Shown piece by piece: positions 6,382 to 13,859 of a stretch of DNA of 17,777 nucleotides. The translations under genes were made by a program, and so were the position numbers. This DNA comes from Candidatus Heimdallarchaeota archaeon (GTDB lineage: Archaea; Asgardarchaeota; Heimdallarchaeia; JABLTI01), in assembly GCA_023128635.1 (NCBI GenBank), contig JAGMDP010000205.1, positions 1-17,777 of the forward strand. The letters are read 5' to 3'. Position 1 is the first letter of the stretch. Each line of letters starts with the position of its first letter. The notes under the pieces are model-generated. The model saw only the letters and a program-made list of their open reading frames with translations. It was not told the origin of the DNA and made no database searches.

Positions 6382-7077
6382 ATGCCTTTTTTCGTAAATA
6401 ATGGATTAAAAATAAACTATACGATTATAGATGAATGTAATGGAGAATATCTATTTCTTCATACAGGATTGAATTCTACAAAGGAAGCTTGGATAGAACT
6501 AAGTTATACAGAGGAATTGAAGAAGCACTGGAAACTCATCCTTATAGATCCTCGCGGTCACGGAGAAAGTGATAAACCTCGAGACCTAGCAAAATACTCT
6601 TTCAAATTCATGGCTGATGATGTTGTTGCTCTTCTTGATCATCTGAAAATCGACAAAGTTCATTTCTTTGGTTATTCTTTAGGAGGGCTCGTAGGCTGGC
6701 AAATAATACAATATTACTCGGAGAGATTAGTATCCTTTATTGCTGGTGGTAGTCGAGTAAAATTCCCTTCTGGCAGATCTAATGCTTTTCTAAGATTATC
6801 ATTTTTACAAGAAGGACCTATTGAAAATGCTGATACACCAACGCAACCCTATGATATTGAACATCTATTACCCAGTATAAAGATACCAGTTCTCACGTTT
6901 GTTGGTGATAAAGATACATCTTGTTATCCATTTGTTGTTGAATATTCAAAATTAATTCCAAATTGTACAACATTCGTTTTACCCGGATTAAATCATCCTC
7001 AGGCAATGGGCGAAAAAGAAGAGGTTCTCCCAAGAGTCACTGCGTTTCTTAAAGAACACTCTGCAACGAAAGAATAA
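6382..7077 (+). CDS. Alpha/beta-hydrolase fold protein, esterase-like
   Basis: A soluble 231-residue hydrolase. The nucleophile elbow is GYSLGG with Ser99, the acid is Asp178 (or Asp176) in GDKD, and the catalytic His is His205 in GLNHPQ, so the triad is complete. HTGLN at 27-31 takes the oxyanion-loop position (usually HGxxG), and DPRGHGESDKP at 56-66 is the hallmark of the family that includes lactone hydrolases, haloperoxidase-like esterases and MhpC-type C-C hydrolases. The cap region (about 120-165) is short, so the protein is smaller than the usual 260-280 residues. The substrate cannot be deduced. The gene has its own TATA-like box, lies after the hairpin terminator of the preceding gene, and is followed by another promoter, so it is probably transcribed alone. 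Confidence 0.88.
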   Translation: MPFFVNNGLKINYTIIDECNGEYLFLHTGLNSTKEAWIELSYTEELKKHWKLILIDPRGHGESDKPRDLAKYSFKFMADDVVALLDHLKIDKVHFFGYSLGGLVGWQIIQYYSERLVSFIAGGSRVKFPSGRSNAFLRLSFLQEGPIENADTPTQPYDIEHLLPSIKIPVLTFVGDKDTSCYPFVVEYSKLIPNCTTFVLPGLNHPQAMGEKEEVLPRVTAFLKEHSATKE

Positions 7078-7101
7078 GTTCATTCTCTTTACTTAATTTC
7101 C

Positions 7102-7109
7102 TATATAAT
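7102..7109 (+). promoter_or_regulatory. TATA-like box of the propeller/cytochrome pair
   Basis: TATATAAT lies 40 bases before the TTG start at 7149, giving a predicted leader of about 15-20 bases. Confidence 0.5.
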
Positions 7110-7148
7110 GTATTTTTAATACTTACATTAATCATAAGAGATTGTTGT

Positions 7149-8957
7149 TTGAATTTATACTCCAACCCACAACTTAGAAATGTGATTAACGTGTTCAAGA
7201 ATAAGAAAGTAACAAATTCACTTTTAATTTTACTAATTATTCTTTTGCTTACTGCTTTTATTCAAGGAGAAAAAGTGGTTTCATTTACAAATTTCGATAC
7301 CGGATTTGAGAGTCCATTAAATCCTGAATACATTGTTTATTGGACTCTTCCAGAAGTTGTCTCTACTGAAAGCTCGTTAAGATCATTACGACCGGCTATT
7401 GCTGTAGACTCCAATGATAACGTTCACGTTGTTTGGCACGATCTTACTGCTTACAGTGGGTCAGGTGGAGATGAAGACATTTTTTACAAGTGTTGGAATG
7501 CTACTACTGAATTATGGTCTACAACCTTGGTTTTATCAGACAGTAGTGGTGGTGCTTCAATTGCTCCTGAAATAGCGACTGACGAACTTGGCAATGTTCA
7601 TGTTGCTTGGCGTGATGTAACAGGTCTTTTGTCATCAGGCGGGGATGCTGATGTGTTCTATAGATTATGGAATATTACTACTGGTTCATGGAGCTCTATT
7701 GAGCTTGTTTCATCTGAAAGTACAAATAATATGAATTGGTTAAGCATTGCAGCAAAAGGCGGGGAAGCTTTTGTTGTTTGGCAAGATCCAACTAATTACC
7801 TTGCATCAGGAACCGATACTGACCTTTTATTTAAGATGAGACAACTTGGAGGAACTTGGACAACTGCTGAAGTTGTTTCCACAGAAAGTTGGGCTATTTC
7901 TCGTTTTCCTGCTATTGCAATCGATAATGAGACCAATATTCATGTTTCCTGGGACGATGGTTCAAATTATGCTAGTGCAGGAACAGATCAAGATGTATTT
8001 TACAAATACAGAAATTCTACCACAGATTCATGGTCAACAACTGAAGTTATCTCTACAGAAAGTGGCAGTTTTTCTGAAAGATCCAGTATTATTGTAGATA
8101 GTTTTGGCAATCGACACATTACTTGGTTTGATGGTTCTAACTATGCTAGTGCTGGAACAGATCATGATATTTTCTATAAACGGTGGAATGCTACAACCTC
8201 AACTTGGACTACAACTGAAGTTATTTCCACTGAGAGTTCTTTGAATTCTGATGTTCCATCTTTAACGGTCAATCAAAATGGTGATGTTCTCATCTTTTGG
8301 TTTGATGCTACTAATTATTTAGGTTCTGGTGTAGATCAAGATATTTTCTACAAATATTGGAATGCTACTAGTGGTGTTTGGAGTAGTGCAAAAGTAATAA
8401 CAGATGGTTTAGCTGATGATTCTTGGCGACCAGAAGTAGCTATTGATTCTGATGAAAGAATCCACGTTGTTTGGATTGACAGAACTAACAACTATGGAGG
8501 ATCCAGCAGTGATATTGATATTTTATACTCAAAAGGTCTAGATTACATGATTTTAGCAAATCTTGACTTTATCTTGAGACCAACTGATCTAACATATGAA
8601 ATTGGTTCTACTGAAAATAGTGTATCTTGGATAATCTCCGATGAAAATATTTCTGTGCCAACTTATGCTATTTATCTAAATGGAACCGAATTAATTAATG
8701 ATACTTGGATATCAAATGACCCTATTGGTTTTAGTGTAGATGATTTAGTTATTGGAAATTATACCTATAGTTTTGTTGCAGTAGATGGTTACGGTGAAAT
8801 GATAACAGATGAAGTTGAAGTAAGTGTGATTCCAGAATCTACAAGATATCCGTGGATAGATACATTAGCTAAAGGTTTCATTGGATCCTTCGTAGCTGGA
8901 GGGACTGTTTTCATCACGACACTAGTTGTAGTGGCAGTTAAGAGGAGAAAGCAATGA
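7149..8957 (+). CDS. Secreted seven-bladed beta-propeller with Ig-like domain and C-terminal anchor
   Basis: A cell-surface protein of about 602 residues. A hydrophobic signal segment lies at about 24-40 (LLILLIILLLTAFIQG). Seven repeats of about 57 residues then run from about 60 to 455, each with the pattern (E/A)V(V/I)STES...P.IAVD..GN.HV.W.D.(T/S)NY.(G/A)SG.D.DIFYK.WNATT..WST. Seven repeats fit a sialidase/BNR-like seven-bladed propeller, but no catalytic Arg triad or Asp-box is obvious. About residues 470-570 form an Ig-like domain (LTYEIGSTENSVSW.I...) of a kind I know from Asgard surface proteins. The C-terminus is a membrane helix followed by KRRKQ. Many N-x-S/T sites suggest N-glycosylation. 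The start is uncertain: there is no ATG before the signal segment, so TTG 7149 or the GTG codons at 7182 and 7194 must serve. The stop overlaps the next gene by ATGA, so the two are translationally coupled. Confidence 0.85.
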   Translation: MNLYSNPQLRNVINVFKNKKVTNSLLILLIILLLTAFIQGEKVVSFTNFDTGFESPLNPEYIVYWTLPEVVSTESSLRSLRPAIAVDSNDNVHVVWHDLTAYSGSGGDEDIFYKCWNATTELWSTTLVLSDSSGGASIAPEIATDELGNVHVAWRDVTGLLSSGGDADVFYRLWNITTGSWSSIELVSSESTNNMNWLSIAAKGGEAFVVWQDPTNYLASGTDTDLLFKMRQLGGTWTTAEVVSTESWAISRFPAIAIDNETNIHVSWDDGSNYASAGTDQDVFYKYRNSTTDSWSTTEVISTESGSFSERSSIIVDSFGNRHITWFDGSNYASAGTDHDIFYKRWNATTSTWTTTEVISTESSLNSDVPSLTVNQNGDVLIFWFDATNYLGSGVDQDIFYKYWNATSGVWSSAKVITDGLADDSWRPEVAIDSDERIHVVWIDRTNNYGGSSSDIDILYSKGLDYMILANLDFILRPTDLTYEIGSTENSVSWIISDENISVPTYAIYLNGTELINDTWISNDPIGFSVDDLVIGNYTYSFVAVDGYGEMITDEVEVSVIPESTRYPWIDTLAKGFIGSFVAGGTVFITTLVVVAVKRRKQ

Positions 8958-9499
8958 AGTTCAGAGTTACTTTTCATAGAGTTGTTTCATGGTGGTTAGG
9001 AATCTTCTCCATTCTCACAATTCTAAGTGGATATGCTGCTTCTCGAAAATGGTTTGCAAATCGAGAAGTGATGGTTGATGCTCATATTGTCCTTAAATGG
9101 AGTTTTGTTGTGCTATTTCTTATTCATATTATTTACACATTAGCTTTTGTTAGAATTGGCAAAGTAATCAGAAGAAATCCTGGTAAACATAAAGTAAGAG
9201 TTGTTCAGGGAGTCTCCAAATGGCTTGTATTAGCTTTCGGTTTCTTAATTATTCTAACAGGTTTCAGTCAATATGAGTGGACCGGAGCTGCTTTTCATAA
9301 GTGGTTGCCTTTCTGGGTTCACAAAGTATTCGATGTTGGTTTAACAATCTCAATCATTGTCCATGCTATGGCAGGAGTCAAAATTATTTCTAAACGAAAT
9401 AAAATTGAAAAGGTATGGTTTGATGTTCTCATTTGGATTGTTGGAATTGCTCTTATGGCTGGAATCATTTTCCTAGAAGTAACAATGAATTTGTTGTGA
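8954..9499 (+). CDS. Di-haem cytochrome b-like integral membrane protein
   Basis: A 181-residue protein with five hydrophobic helices at about 12-30, 44-66, 88-107, 119-143 and 155-178. Helix 2 carries His44 and His58, and helix 4 carries His123 and His137. Each pair has the His-X13-His spacing that ligates two stacked b haems in the four-helix bundle of cytochrome b/b6. This placement on the second and fourth helices is the classical one. Other histidines (8, 79, 115) lie near the helix ends. Helices 1-2 and 3-4 look like an internal repeat. I infer a small electron-transfer membrane protein, similar in layout to cytochrome b561 or DUF4405-type proteins; the redox partner is unknown. The ATG overlaps the TGA of the propeller gene and is preceded by AGGAG with a short spacer, so the two proteins are probably made in a fixed ratio and may form one membrane complex. 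Confidence 0.65.
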   Translation: MKFRVTFHRVVSWWLGIFSILTILSGYAASRKWFANREVMVDAHIVLKWSFVVLFLIHIIYTLAFVRIGKVIRRNPGKHKVRVVQGVSKWLVLAFGFLIILTGFSQYEWTGAAFHKWLPFWVHKVFDVGLTISIIVHAMAGVKIISKRNKIEKVWFDVLIWIVGIALMAGIIFLEVTMNLL

Positions 9500-9506
9500 T
9501 TTTTTT
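9500..9506 (+). terminator. T-tract after the cytochrome-like gene
   Basis: Seven T follow the TGA directly, without a hairpin. Archaeal transcription can end at such runs, and a new TATA-like box follows, so it may mark the end of the two-gene unit. Confidence 0.3.
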
Positions 9507-9560
9507 AAGAGAAAGTTTACATCAACGTATCTTGAGAAGAGAATTAATTAATTGACAAAC

Positions 9561-9568
9561 TTTTAAAA
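9561..9568 (+). promoter_or_regulatory. TATA-like box of the ABC exporter operon
   Basis: TTTTAAAA lies 42-49 bases before ATG 9610. A second AT-rich box (CTTTTAAAT, about 9579-9587) is nearer but would leave almost no room for the GAGG ribosome-binding site at 9599-9602. Confidence 0.4.
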
Positions 9569-9609
9569 TGATGTTTTTCTTTTAAATCTGTCTTTAACGA
9601 GGAAAGTGC

Positions 9610-11391
9610 ATGATGAGTATCAATAAGTCAAAAACGCAAAATTCCTATGTAAAATGGTTTTTTGTTCATGTTTTGAATCATAAACTGCAATTCACATTAA
9701 ATTTCATTGGGATTATTGCAGTCTGTCTCACGCGAACGTTTATCCCTAGATATATAGGAACGATAACTGATTCGATTATTAACCAAGATTTTTCTAGATC
9801 ACTCTTATATACAATATTGATTCTTCTAGGTTTTTACTTCCTCACAAATATTTTGGAATACACTACTTGGATGATTGGACACCAATTAGGTTCCAAATCT
9901 GAGCAATCTATGCGTAAAGAATTTTTCGAGAATGTTCAGAATAAACCCCTAAGTTTTCATGATGGCATTAAAACAGGTGATTTACAAGCGTTAGCAACCA
10001 ATGATCTCCGTGTAGTTAATACCTTAATTGCACACGGGTCATTTTACATTTATCCCTTTGTACAAGGCATTATTACTCTTGTACAAATTAATACTTTTAA
10101 TTGGATGATGGGATTAGTTCTTGTACCTTTTTTGGGATTATATGTCTTATTTGTTTTGCGTTATCGTAAGAATTTGCTTCCTTACTCAAAAGAGTCTTTA
10201 ACCAGGCACGCAGCTGTAACGGTCTCTTTACAAGAAAGTCTGAATAGTGTCCAAGTTGCAAAGACTTTTTGCGCAGAGGAGTTCGAATATAAAAAGTTTA
10301 GAAAGTCGGTTCGAGAATTTAGAAAGAATAGATTAGGCGAAATAAGAATTCAAGCCCGTTTTTATCCTTTATTGACTCTTTACGCTGCCATAGGTATATC
10401 GGCTGTTGCTGGAACTCTTTTAGTCATCTATGGGCTAATGACAATAGGGCAATTAGCTGCTGTGCTTCTTTTATTGGGTGCTCTTATTATGCCTACCAAT
10501 ATGATTTTTTGGGCTACCAGAGATATGATCAGAGGATTTGGTGCAAGTGAGAGGCTCCATAACATTATTTCAAAAGGTAAATTAGAACTATTGCCTGCCG
10601 AGAAAACTGATTATTCAAATGTCTTCAAAGGAGCGATTGAATTCCAAAATGTTTCATTCACCTATAACAATAGTAATGTCAAGAGTATCCAAGTGTTAAA
10701 GAATTTGAGCTTTAAAATCAAACCAAATCAACAAGTCGCATTAGTTGGTCCAACGGGTTGTGGAAAAACAACGTTAGCTAAGCTTTTGTTAAGATTATAC
10801 GATCCCCAAGAGGGAACGATTTTACTGGATGGCAAACCAATACAAGAGTATCCTTTAGAAATGGTTCGGCAAAATGTATCCCTAATTGAGCAAGATATTT
10901 ACTTATTCTCTCAAACTATTGAAGAGAATATTAAATTTGGTTTTCCTGATGCATCAGAAGAAAAGGTTGTAGAAGTATCTAAATTAGCTCAGGCACATGA
11001 TTTTATCACTAATTTTGACAAAGGGTATGATACTATAGTTGGAGAACGAGGAACTACTCTTTCAGGGGGAGAAAAGCAGCGTGTTGCCATTGCTCGTGCT
11101 TTCCTTACTAATCCCGATATTTTAATTCTAGATGATTCGATGAGTGCAATAGACAGTGAAACAGAGGAAAAGATTGGCAAAGCAATCAAGAACATCTTAG
11201 AAAATCGAACCACTTTGATAATTACTCATCGTTTGCATACAATTCGAACATCCGATTTAATTCTCGTCATGAAAAATGGAGAAATTGTTGCTCAAGGGCA
11301 GCATGATAATCTATTAAAAACTTCTAAAGATTACAGGAAGGTCTTTGGAATGCATGTCGCAGATGCAAAAATGACTCAGGAGGTAAACTAG
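9610..11391 (+). CDS. ABC exporter half-transporter with degenerate ATP site (TM287-type subunit)
   Basis: A fused exporter subunit of 593 residues: a six-helix membrane domain (about 20-320) followed by a nucleotide-binding domain (about 340-590). Walker A is GPTGCGKT (380-387), the Q-loop is in LIEQDIYLFSQ, the signature is LSGGE (484-488), Walker B ends in Asp508, and the switch His is His540. The residue after Walker B, normally the catalytic Glu, is Asp509 (LDDSMSAID). This substitution marks the degenerate-site subunit of heterodimeric exporters such as TM287/288, BmrCD and TmrAB. Its LSGGE signature would complete the active site of the partner encoded next. The start is ATG 9610 (ATG 9613 also possible), with GAGG seven bases upstream. 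The next gene begins at the base after the stop. The exported substrate is unknown; this type exports drugs, lipids or peptides. Confidence 0.95.
   Translation: MMSINKSKTQNSYVKWFFVHVLNHKLQFTLNFIGIIAVCLTRTFIPRYIGTITDSIINQDFSRSLLYTILILLGFYFLTNILEYTTWMIGHQLGSKSEQSMRKEFFENVQNKPLSFHDGIKTGDLQALATNDLRVVNTLIAHGSFYIYPFVQGIITLVQINTFNWMMGLVLVPFLGLYVLFVLRYRKNLLPYSKESLTRHAAVTVSLQESLNSVQVAKTFCAEEFEYKKFRKSVREFRKNRLGEIRIQARFYPLLTLYAAIGISAVAGTLLVIYGLMTIGQLAAVLLLLGALIMPTNMIFWATRDMIRGFGASERLHNIISKGKLELLPAEKTDYSNVFKGAIEFQNVSFTYNNSNVKSIQVLKNLSFKIKPNQQVALVGPTGCGKTTLAKLLLRLYDPQEGTILLDGKPIQEYPLEMVRQNVSLIEQDIYLFSQTIEENIKFGFPDASEEKVVEVSKLAQAHDFITNFDKGYDTIVGERGTTLSGGEKQRVAIARAFLTNPDILILDDSMSAIDSETEEKIGKAIKNILENRTTLIITHRLHTIRTSDLILVMKNGEIVAQGQHDNLLKTSKDYRKVFGMHVADAKMTQEVN
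11378..11383 (+). promoter_or_regulatory. Shine-Dalgarno site for the second ABC subunit, inside the first gene
   Basis: AGGAGG lies within the last codons of the first subunit, eight bases before ATG 11392. It explains efficient translation of a gene that has no intergenic space. Confidence 0.7.
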
Positions 11392-13191
11392 ATGGGACTC
11401 TTCAGAAGCTCTATGAGAGAAAAGCATGAGCGAAGCTATAGTGATAGAGAGTTGTTCAGAAGGTACATCAAGCGACTTGCTTCTTATAGAAAAAACATTA
11501 TGCTAATAGCTTTATTCATTGTCATTCAAGCAATTGCTACTGTAGCCTTACCCGCACTAATTCGCTACTTAACCAATGAGTTAGATGGGGGTAGTCCAGA
11601 TCTTGTATTCACTATTCTTGCTGCTGCAGGATTTTTATTATTGTATATAATCAATTGGATTGCATTCTCTCTACAACAAATGCAATCCGGAAAATATGTT
11701 CCATTCTTCCTAGAAGAAATGCGTCTTGATTTATTTAAAAAACTACAAGAGCAAGACATGACTTTCTTTGATGAGCATATGAGTGGTAAATTAAACAGCA
11801 TTATCGTAAACGATACATTAGATTTCAGTAGCACTGCAATCCTCATTAGTAACACCATTGGTAGTATTGTTATTAGCATTTGTACCTTGGGAATAATTTT
11901 TTACTTCAATTGGATTCTCGCCTTAATTACAGTTGCAGCTATCCCAGTATTATTCATACTAATGTTTCTTCTTCGCAATCTTGCTAAACGAGTGAGTAAA
12001 AATTATCGAGAAGCTATTAGTAGTGTAAATTCTGCTATGGTTGAAGCAATTGAAGGGATTCAAGTATCCAAAAGCTTTGGCCAAGAACTCAACATAGTCA
12101 GTCAATTTGAAGATATTAATCAAAACTATTTCAGTGCATGGATGAAATTGACTGCTACTACTCATTTCTGGAGACCATTACTTAATACAATTACTTCTAT
12201 CATTCTCTGTCTTGTGTTATACTATGGAATAGACATGAATATCTCAGCTGACATTTTGATTATGTTTGTTTTATACGTTCAAACTTTCTTTAGACCGGTA
12301 CTACAATTAGCGAGATTCTTCCCGGAATTAAGTGCTGGAATGGCTGCTTTTGAACGAATCCTAAGTATATTCGATAGTGAGCCAAACGTTAAGCAGAAAA
12401 GAAATGCTCAACCTATTGATGAAATTAAAGGAAATATTCAGTTCAAAAACGTAAATTTCTGGTATGAACGAGACAATGTAGTCTTTGAAAAACTTAATTT
12501 AACTATTCGTAAAGGAGAGAAACTCGCGATAGTTGGTCATACTGGAAGTGGCAAGACATCTTTAGTTTCCTTACTTTCTCGCTACTATGAATATCAAGGC
12601 GGGGACATCCTAATCGATGAACAAAGTATCCGCAATTATACCTTAGATTCTTACAGAAAGCTATATGGAAAGGTAGAGCAGGATGTTTATTTGTTCCCTG
12701 GTTCCATAAAAGAAAATATCCGCTTTGGAAGAAAAGATGTAACGGATGAAGATATCTGGCGTGTTTTAGACATCGTACAAGCTAGTGAATTTGTTCACAG
12801 ATTTCCCAATGGATTAGAAACAATTATTGGTTCTCGAGGACGCGATCTTTCGGTTGGTCAAAGGCAACTAATCAGTTTTGCACGAGCAATTCTCTTGAAT
12901 CCCAAAATTCTCATTTTAGACGAAGCTACCTCGAGTGTCGATGCTTTCACGGAAGCGATGATTCAAGAAGCCTTAGGGAAAATGCTTGAGGACCGAACAG
13001 CTATCATTGTTGCTCATCGATTAAGTACTATTGTCAATGTTGATCGAATTATCGTTATGGATAATGGTGCTATTGTAGAGGAAGGAACGCATGAGGAACT
13101 GCTTGATCTTCAAGGAAAATATGCTTCACTTTACAATCAATATTTCGTTCATCAAACTCTTGATTGGCAGGAACAATCTTACTCAAAGTAA
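11392..13191 (+). CDS. ABC exporter half-transporter with catalytic Glu (TM288-type subunit)
   Basis: The 599-residue partner of the preceding gene has the same plan: a membrane domain (about 30-330) and a nucleotide-binding domain (about 350-590). Walker A is GHTGSGKT (382-389), the Q-loop is in KVEQDVYLFPG, Walker B ends in Asp510 followed by the catalytic Glu511 (LDEATSSVD), and the switch His is His542. The signature is LSVGQ (486-490) instead of LSGGQ, which is typical of the TM288-type half whose signature faces the degenerate site. The dimer should therefore have one working ATP site (this Walker A/B with the partner's LSGGE) and one non-hydrolysing site. A basic stretch (SMREKHERSYSDRE) precedes the first membrane helix. 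The gene is co-transcribed with its partner, starting at the base after the partner's stop codon. Confidence 0.95.
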   Translation: MGLFRSSMREKHERSYSDRELFRRYIKRLASYRKNIMLIALFIVIQAIATVALPALIRYLTNELDGGSPDLVFTILAAAGFLLLYIINWIAFSLQQMQSGKYVPFFLEEMRLDLFKKLQEQDMTFFDEHMSGKLNSIIVNDTLDFSSTAILISNTIGSIVISICTLGIIFYFNWILALITVAAIPVLFILMFLLRNLAKRVSKNYREAISSVNSAMVEAIEGIQVSKSFGQELNIVSQFEDINQNYFSAWMKLTATTHFWRPLLNTITSIILCLVLYYGIDMNISADILIMFVLYVQTFFRPVLQLARFFPELSAGMAAFERILSIFDSEPNVKQKRNAQPIDEIKGNIQFKNVNFWYERDNVVFEKLNLTIRKGEKLAIVGHTGSGKTSLVSLLSRYYEYQGGDILIDEQSIRNYTLDSYRKLYGKVEQDVYLFPGSIKENIRFGRKDVTDEDIWRVLDIVQASEFVHRFPNGLETIIGSRGRDLSVGQRQLISFARAILLNPKILILDEATSSVDAFTEAMIQEALGKMLEDRTAIIVAHRLSTIVNVDRIIVMDNGAIVEEGTHEELLDLQGKYASLYNQYFVHQTLDWQEQSYSK

Positions 13192-13290
13192 CCATGAATT
13201 TGTGAACCTGAAATTATCAATTATTTCATTATTTCTTTTCCATAAACCTAATATCCTTTGTTATTTTACTTTTAGATTGGAGGGAATCAC

Positions 13291-13827
13291 ATGAGTGATT
13301 CAGATCTTGACAGTGAAGAAGCTATTATAAAAATGAGAGAAGAACCTCCTTTTGATTTAATAAAAAGTGAAATACTAACATTATTCGCTGAAAATAAGGG
13401 GATGATCTTGGGAACATCGTTAAATGACCGAGTTACTGCTAGACACATATCATTTGTTAATGTAGATTTTGATATCTACTTTACATCTTGGGAACATAAT
13501 AAGAAGATAATCCAAATGAAAGGTAATCCCAATATTGCTTTATGTTTGAATAACGTACAAATTGAAGGGAAAGCTGAATTTCTTGGATGGGCTTTTGATA
13601 AGAAATACAATGAGATAGGTGATTTGTTTCGAGCAAAATTCAGCTCTATTTGGTTTGACCGTTTTTCTCATATTAAAGAGATGATGCTAATAAAAATAGC
13701 TCCTGTGAGTGTTGTTAAATTTGAAAATATCTATAGGAGATTTCAACTTCAAAATATCGATATAAAAAATAAGAAAGTCTATCAAATGAGGCTTGAGGAT
13801 AAGAACCATCCAAAATATCCTTATTAA
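13291..13827 (+). CDS. Pyridoxamine 5'-phosphate oxidase-like flavin-binding split-barrel protein
   Basis: A soluble 178-residue protein of the PNPOx-like FMN-binding split-barrel group. The central section follows the family order: a strand with GMILGTSLNDRVTARHIS (residues about 37-54), then DIYFTSWEHNKKIIQMKGNPNIALC (about 65-89), then a strand with VQIEGKAEFLG (about 92-102). In this superfamily the Arg/His segment and the H.KK..Q...NP motif lie near the FMN phosphate. The C-terminal third (YRRFQLQN...KKVYQMRL) is shorter than in true PdxH, and the PLP-specific C-terminal motif is not seen, so a general flavin- or F420-dependent reductase or a small-molecule binder is more likely than vitamin B6 synthesis. 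The start has a strong GGAGGG six bases upstream. The 99-base gap before the gene shows no clear TATA box, so read-through from the ABC operon is possible. Confidence 0.8.
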   Translation: MSDSDLDSEEAIIKMREEPPFDLIKSEILTLFAENKGMILGTSLNDRVTARHISFVNVDFDIYFTSWEHNKKIIQMKGNPNIALCLNNVQIEGKAEFLGWAFDKKYNEIGDLFRAKFSSIWFDRFSHIKEMMLIKIAPVSVVKFENIYRRFQLQNIDIKNKKVYQMRLEDKNHPKYPY

Positions 13828-13859
13828 TTAGAAAGATTTTTCCTTTAATGTGTATTTAA

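Noticed and set aside
10989..11213. Minus-strand frame inside the first ABC subunit
   Set aside because: It is antisense to the signature and Walker B region of the ABC protein, and is a typical shadow of conserved coding sequence.
13091..13294. 67-aa plus-strand frame across the end of the second ABC gene
   Set aside because: Most of it overlaps the ABC coding sequence in another frame, and it has no ribosome-binding site or recognisable motif.
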